Below are positions 60,835 through 64,000 of a DNA stretch of 64,000 nt, in pieces. The notes beneath the pieces were generated by a model, which had not been told where the DNA came from, did no database searches, and worked only from the letters and a program-made list of their open reading frames with translations. The first letter of the stretch is position 1; every line of letters starts with the position of its first letter. The translations under genes and the position numbers were made by a program. The DNA comes from Hemileia vastatrix (taxonomy: Eukaryota; Basidiomycota; Pucciniomycetes; Pucciniales; Zaghouaniaceae), in contig JASXTE010000027.1 in assembly GCA_030280995.1 (NCBI GenBank), positions 186,001 to 250,000 of the forward strand. The letters are read 5' to 3'.

Positions 60835-61629
60835 GGTCCGACGAGGCTGACCTCGTAACGACGACACTTGAAGCTACGGATGATATGTTGGACTCTGATG
60901 AAAATGACACTTGCTCTCCAGATGAGGATCCACTGACTGTGACGTCAATTGGCCACTTCAGTCGTGAACCAACATACAACCAGGACTTGCTCATTTGTGG
61001 AGTTTGCCAACGGATCTTCTCTCTTTCAGATATTTTAAAATTCATAAGACACAAAGTCAAATCGTGCGCTAACAAAGAGTCTCTTGGTTGCACCAATGGT
61101 AGCACGAGTGATAAATTAGATGGAACCGGTGGCAATGGCCATGGTGATTCTAACCTGTTCAATGCCGGTGATGTAGGTGACGATGGATGTCCAGATGATG
61201 AATCAGTTGTTGTTTCATCTGCATTGAACGAATGTGATGGTCCATTCAATATTTCATCTGGTCCTCCTGAAGTTCGAAAACAAACACCTAGTATAATCAA
61301 CTCATCCCAAAGACATAAGTTGCGAAAAACACAATCAAGCAACGGCAACAGTAATAGCACCAGTAATAATAATAATAACAACAACAACAACATCAGCAGT
61401 ACCAGTAACTGCACCAACAACAACAACAACAACAATCACCACTCGAGTCATCAGGCGTTGATGCAAAATGGCATCACCAGTTCATCCTTCAATCCCGCTG
61501 CCCTCATCAACCAAAGCATTTCCAATAGTCTTTTCAATCCTCGAAGTCCTGGCACGTTTCTTTATGCCAATAATAACAAGTCTGACCCAACACTAGAACC
61601 ATCTGTATATCCCAATTTTAACACGACAG
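60835..61629 (+). CDS. BCL11: BCL11A/B-type zinc-finger gene, coding exon 2
   Basis: Opens after TTGTTGCAG in phase 1, completing the split Gly codon from exon 1. An acidic segment (DMLDSDENDTCSPDEDP) precedes a CCHC zinc finger with C71, C74, H89 and C94 (numbering from the exon 1 Met) in LLICGVCQRIFSLSDILKFIRHKVKSC order. This matches the first finger of BCL11A, [27 protein letters not shown], the family hallmark. The remainder is low-complexity Asn/Ser with KQTPSIINSSQRHKLR. The exon ends ACA G|GTAATT; the frame running on to 62,069 is intronic. Later fingers must lie beyond the window. BCL11 proteins are nuclear sequence-specific repressors acting with NuRD/SWI-SNF; the arthropod orthologue is neural. 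Hydrophobic residues that appear upstream in frame are translated polypyrimidine tract. Confidence 0.93.
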
Positions 61630-64000
61630 GTAATTATTATTATTACTTCATTTCATTGCATCGATTGTTTATGCTTTATCCTGTGTGTTTTGTCTCTTGC
61701 AAAGAGAAGCAACTACACTTTATCCATTGGTATACACATTGTCTGCTTCATGTGTTCATATATGTTTATATACATACATACATGTATATATATATATGTA
61801 TGTATATATTTGTATGTGTTCATGTGTGGATATATTTATGTGTATCCTTTTGCCTGTTGATGTGTAGATTACTTTTTTGCCTTTTTGCCTTTACTGATTG
61901 TCTCATTCGCTCTCCTCTTTGGCTCTTTGATTCTATGGTTCTTTTTTTTCTCTTTCTCTCTCTCTCTCTGTCTGTCTATCTAACTGACTGTATTTTCCTT
62001 TGCATCGCTTGTGTGGCCTCATTTTTAGTTGGCAACTTTTTTTTCACTTTGATTCATTTGAAGCCATAGCCGTGTGATCTGCTGTCCAATCTGTTGTGTG
62101 GGTCGGGTGGTGAGAGGGGCCAGCCACATCGGCTACTACAGAAAGACAGCAAGATAGAGAGAGAGAGAGAGAGAGAGAGACACATGCACTCTCTCTTTTT
62201 CTTTCTCTTTCTCTTTAGCTTTTTCTCTATGTATTTCCTGCCTGGTCGAGTCTATTAATCATCACAGCTGCACTGTGGCATACATTAATCAAGGAAAAAA
62301 GGCTGGCGAGTGAGTTGAGTCAGCGGCGACCCCGATCGACAGCCCAACTTTGGTGCATTGACGACAACGAAGAGGACGACGACGACGACGACCCGGAGGT
62401 CTTTGACCAGAGAGAGTCCGCATCCTCTTTTTTTTTGCCTCTCTTTTTCTCTCCCTCTTTCTATTTTTTCTTGTGTAAATGTCAATCTGTTTACGAGGAA
62501 GTCCGTCAGGTCCGTGAACTTTTTGATCTGTCCGTGGCAATGGCTCCATAGTCCAGTCTGGCCTTTGAAGGGCCGACCCAAAGGTGCATGCACAGTTCGA
62601 CAGTTGAATTTGGCTATCGGCTACGTTGTATGGACGTATGTGTGTATACATGTGTGTGTGTGTGTACTGTGTATACCGTTACAGCCACAGGTCCGTATGT
62701 TGACCCATGTTTTATTCCAAGGGTCCTTTTTTTCCTCTTCTTCTTCTTCTTTTTTTTGCTCCTTGCAAGTTCTTTGTGATGTCACGCAACAGCCCGGTCG
62801 GTTCTTGAGTGACCATCCCAGGAAGTTAGGTTAGGTTTGGATGTTGAGGAAGGATCTTTCCCATGGTTCGGAGAGGGAAGCCGGCCGGGCCTATTATGTA
62901 CCTGCGTCCGGTGCTGGCCTGACCATATGGCCTGCTTTTTAACATGAAATTGATGGCATAAAAGAAAGAGGGAGAATGAGCCACGAGGATATAAAAAAGG
63001 TGTGGTCGGTTCCTTGAATCATCACTGCCGACTGGTCTCGCGGTGTGGTGGACAGCTTGGCATGAAGAACTGTTTCTTTTTGCTGCTTCTCTTATTCTCT
63101 TATTCTCTATTTCGCTTTTTCGCTTTTTATTCTTTCTTTTTTTTTCTTCCTTTTTCTCTGCACCATTCATTCATCGCACTATTCATTCAATGGTGGACAT
63201 GGAGTCTTCTTCTTCTCTCTTTCTCTTTCTCATTCTCATTCTCTGCTTTTTCTCTTTCTCTTTCTTCTTCATTTCTGTCCTCGCGGAGTCAGGCGTAACA
63301 GACACAAGACCAAAAGTGCCTCGTCGGTCTACTGAGTCTCGTGTCTTCCATTGTGACAATTACATAATGAGGGCAGGACAGCGCGAGAAAAGAGAAAAGA
63401 AAAAAAGAGAAAAAAGAGAAAGAAAGAGAATGAAGTACAAGAAGAAGGAGAAAAAGAATGAGAATGAGAAAAAGAGCTTTTTCCTTAATGACGAGGACGA
63501 GTGCCAGAGTGCCAGCCGGCCTGCAGGCTTTCTAATGACCCTCTCACTGCTGACTGGTGACTTTTCACTGCTGACTGGTGCTGAGTGAATTGGCCAAGTG
63601 TCTTGTCCAACTTATGTAGACTGTGTTGTTGTGTAACACCTGTGTCCTGACTGGCAACAATCATGCCTCGACCTCGTCAAAGACAAGCATAACACATACA
63701 TACATACAAACACATACATACACACACACACATGGTCTTTTCTCTCTCTCCTTCACTCAGTCACTCACTATCCAGTGTACACATTCACAGATGTAAGTCA
63801 CTGACTGACTTCTTCTTTTATCTTTTTTCTGTGTTTTGTCTTTTGTCCTTTATTTCACTGTATGTGTATGTGTCTCTTTATACTTGCTTCTCTTTGCTCT
63901 TTGCTCTTTCCGCTTCATTATGATAGAAAATTTTCTCCACTTTCTTCATTTGTTGGACACCAGCTGGTGTCTTGAGGAAAGAAAAAAACAGAAGCTAATT
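61630..64000 (+). other. Intron 2 of the BCL11-type gene, running off the window
   Basis: Begins GTAATT. No further coding exon can be recognised before the end of the window; the sequence holds TA/GA/CT arrays and pyrimidine tracts. Confidence 0.6.
62156..62196. repeat. (GA)n array facing a short CT array
   Basis: About 12 GA units (62,156-62,180), an eight-base spacer, then a short CT array; a further GA/CT inverted pair, in intron 2. Confidence 0.7.

Noticed and set aside
60815..61435. 206-codon minus-strand frame
   Set aside because: Antisense shadow of BCL11-type exon 2; poly-Leu from the Asn codons.
1..64000. CRISPR arrays, transposons, viral insertions, tRNA or rRNA genes
   Set aside because: Searched by eye: no spaced direct repeats, no reverse transcriptase, integrase or transposase motifs, no terminal repeats with target duplication, and no tRNA T-loop with matching arms. 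Short tandem arrays have no unique spacers.

Overview
This is a eukaryotic, animal window, most likely from a small arthropod genome. An acariform mite such as a spider mite fits best, but I infer that only from architecture and hold it with modest confidence. Seven protein-coding loci can be supported: a transmembrane tyrosine-motif adaptor-like protein, PCIF1, DHRS7, NUBP2, TBP, POLR3F (RPC6/RPC39), a SIX3/6 (Optix)-class homeobox gene, and the 5' part of a BCL11A/B-type zinc-finger gene (so eight counting the adaptor-like protein). Conventional GT-AG introns, AATAAA signals, Asn/Ser/His/Ala homopolymers and the metazoan families show an animal. Single-exon housekeeping genes and the absence of recognisable transposons point to a compact genome.

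Layout. Positions 1-11 kb hold no gene I can support; they are alternating polypurine and polypyrimidine tracts with short tandem repeats. Positions 11.1-20.8 kb form a dense island of six genes in three head-to-head pairs: adaptor(-)/PCIF1(+), DHRS7(-)/NUBP2(+), TBP(-)/POLR3F(+). PCIF1/DHRS7 and NUBP2/TBP are convergent. Positions 21-38.7 kb are again a purine/pyrimidine-tract desert. The SIX3/6-class gene lies on the minus strand at 42,567-38,784 in two visible coding exons, perhaps with a third. Positions 43-52 kb are non-coding, apart from an unassigned small ORF and a possible decayed ankyrin-repeat fragment near 45.8-46.8 kb. The BCL11-type gene begins at 52,752 on the plus strand with a 16-residue exon, has an 8-kb intron and a second coding exon at 60,835-61,629, and continues past the window end.

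How the genes relate. TBP and POLR3F share a 197-bp bidirectional promoter; TBP is a TFIIIB subunit and RPC6 is the Pol III subunit that contacts TFIIIB. RPC6 keeps the four cysteines of its Fe-S site, and NUBP2, a cytosolic Fe-S assembly factor, is next door. PCIF1 is a Pol II CTD-binding cap-adenosine methyltransferase family member; here the catalytic NPPF motif reads HPPI, and the frame is broken by one base. The most novel-looking object is the 599-residue protein at 11.1-12.9 kb: a single N-terminal membrane span followed at once by a CxxC pair and a long tail with about a dozen tyrosine motifs, including an ITAM-like pair and three near-identical YAVIN repeats. This is the architecture of vertebrate LAT/PAG-type transmembrane adaptors. 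The two developmental transcription-factor genes sit in the repeat-rich deserts, as expected for loci with large regulatory domains.
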